Of a stretch of 64,000 bases of DNA, positions 63,126-64,000 are shown piece by piece (position 1 is the first letter of the stretch; each line of letters starts with the position of its first letter). Source of the DNA: Cupriavidus sp. YR651 (GTDB taxonomy: Bacteria > Pseudomonadota > Gammaproteobacteria > Burkholderiales > Burkholderiaceae); NCBI RefSeq assembly GCF_900101625.1, contig NZ_FMYZ01000002.1, positions 558,001 to 622,000 of the forward strand, written 5' to 3'. A model generated the notes under the pieces. The model was not told the origin of the DNA, made no database searches, and saw only the letters and a list, made by a program, of their open reading frames with translations. Position numbers and translations under genes: made by a program.

Positions 63126-64000
63126 TCAGCCGCGTGCGAACGGATTGCGCTCGTTGAGCTCGTCCATGTAGGCGTCGATGCCCTGGCGCTCGCGCACCAG
63201 GAAGCGCTCGACCGCGTCGGCAAACGACGGATGGGCGAGCCAATGCGCCGAACGCGTGGCCACGGGCAGGAAGCCGCGTGCCATCTTGTGTTCGCCCTGC
63301 GCGCCGCCTTCGAACGTGCGCAAGCCTTCGGCGATGCAGAATTCCAGCGGCTGGTAATAGGCCGTCTCGAAGTGCAGGCAGGGGTGGTGCTCCAGCGCGC
63401 CCCAGTAGCGGCCGTAGAGCGTGCTGACCTTCGGGTCCGCGTCGTAGAAAACCAGCGAACTGGCAATGGCCTTGCCGTCGCGTTCGGCGATGACCAGCAG
63501 CAGGTGCTCCGGCATCGCTTCCCCAATCCTGCGGAAGAAATCGAGGTTCAGGTACGGCGTGGAGTGATGCTCGCGGTAGGTCTGGCGGTAGCAGCGGTTG
63601 AACAGCTTCCACGCTTCATCGTCGATCTCCGCGCCGCGCAGTTGCCGGAACGTGATGCCGGCCTCGGCCACGCGGCGGCGTTCGGCACGGATATTCTTGC
63701 GCTTCTTTTGCGACAGCGTGGCCAGGAAGGCTTCGAAGCTGTCATAGCCCGGATTGGTCCAATGGAACTGCACGCCATGCCGCATCATCATGCCGGCTTC
63801 CTGCATCAGGTCCGCCTCATGGTCCGACGGGAAGAGCACATGCAGCGACGAGAGCTGGCTTTCTTCGGCCAGTGCCAGGGCAAAGCGCAACAGCACGCGG
63901 CGCGCGATATCGCTTTCGGCCAGTAGCCGGGCGCCGCGCACCGGCGTGAATGGAATGGCGGATAACCACTTGGGGTAGTAGGGGATGTCGTGCTGGCGAT
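63126..64000 (-). CDS. FemAB/GNAT-like protein (COG3146 type), 5' end outside window
   Basis: C-terminal 291 residues of a peptidoglycan-bridge-like acyltransferase of the uncharacterised COG3146 family. The frame stays open to the window edge (RQHDIPYYPKWLSAIPFTPVRGARLLA), so the N-terminus is missing. Family segments: SQKKRKNIRAERRRVAEAGI, YREHHSTPYLNLDFF, ASSLVFYDADPKVSTLYGRYWG, FETAYYQPLEFCIAEGLRTFEGGAQGEHKMARGFLPV. Members have a GNAT fold and unknown substrates. It converges on the cytochrome gene with only an overlap of adjacent stops. Confidence 0.88.
   Translation of the reverse strand, partial: RQHDIPYYPKWLSAIPFTPVRGARLLAESDIARRVLLRFALALAEESQLSSLHVLFPSDHEADLMQEAGMMMRHGVQFHWTNPGYDSFEAFLATLSQKKRKNIRAERRRVAEAGITFRQLRGAEIDDEAWKLFNRCYRQTYREHHSTPYLNLDFFRRIGEAMPEHLLLVIAERDGKAIASSLVFYDADPKVSTLYGRYWGALEHHPCLHFETAYYQPLEFCIAEGLRTFEGGAQGEHKMARGFLPVATRSAHWLAHPSFADAVERFLVRERQGIDAYMDELNERNPFARG

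Overview
The window looks like chromosome from a Cupriavidus/Ralstonia-type betaproteobacterium (Burkholderiales). The DNA is GC-rich with strong third-position GC. The hemL – rubredoxin – pilGHIJ – chpA run, the arsenic operon layout and the Tad locus layout all fit that group. This placement is inferred from gene content and was not tested by alignment. No tRNA, rRNA, CRISPR array, prophage or insertion sequence was found.

Layout. 1-2.7 kb: an ECF sigma factor and its zinc-finger anti-sigma, divergent from a Tat-exported metallophosphoesterase and a small CuA-like cupredoxin; both transcripts start from the same promoter signature. 2.7-7.8 kb: an RND efflux pump (adaptor and permease) with a divergent ArsR-type regulator. 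7.8-20 kb: small metabolic and regulatory genes: a TPR/winged-helix regulator with a beta-propeller protein, a Fur-type regulator, a SDR/cupin pair, a membrane protein, a MocR regulator, a TetR-controlled hydrolase operon with operators visible inside both promoters, an acetyltransferase/azoreductase pair and a Bug solute-binding protein. 20-24.7 kb: an arsenic operon (arsR, arsI, arsC2, aquaglyceroporin, arsC1, arsH, MFS). 24.7-26.9 kb: groESL behind a textbook promoter with a CIRCE operator. 27.2-28 kb: a phosphoesterase. 28-38.6 kb: a complete-looking Tad/Flp pilus operon read leftwards from flp, with about 1.1 kb of non-coding DNA in front. 39.7-45.3 kb: LysR/MFS pair, lemA with two TPM-domain genes, and a DapA-family gene. 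45.4-57.4 kb: hemL, rubredoxin and the Pil-Chp chemosensory operon that controls type IV pilus twitching, ending in a 1988-residue hybrid kinase. 57.6-64 kb: MFS and SDR genes, an aldehyde dehydrogenase with a small overlapping membrane gene, ppa, cytochrome b561 and the 3' part of a FemAB/GNAT-like gene.

Strongest points for a second look: (1) the matched pair of divergent ECF promoters (GGGAATA, 13 bases, GCCGGTAT) that define a small self-contained regulon containing a cupredoxin with an altered CuA site; (2) a structured repeat family with two copies (205 and 125 bp), whose terminal inverted repeats differ between copies but stay complementary within each copy; (3) an ars operon with an aquaglyceroporin where a pump is usual, lacking the selectivity-filter arginine; (4) an arsR promoter inside a 40-bp near-perfect palindrome with a probably leaderless start.
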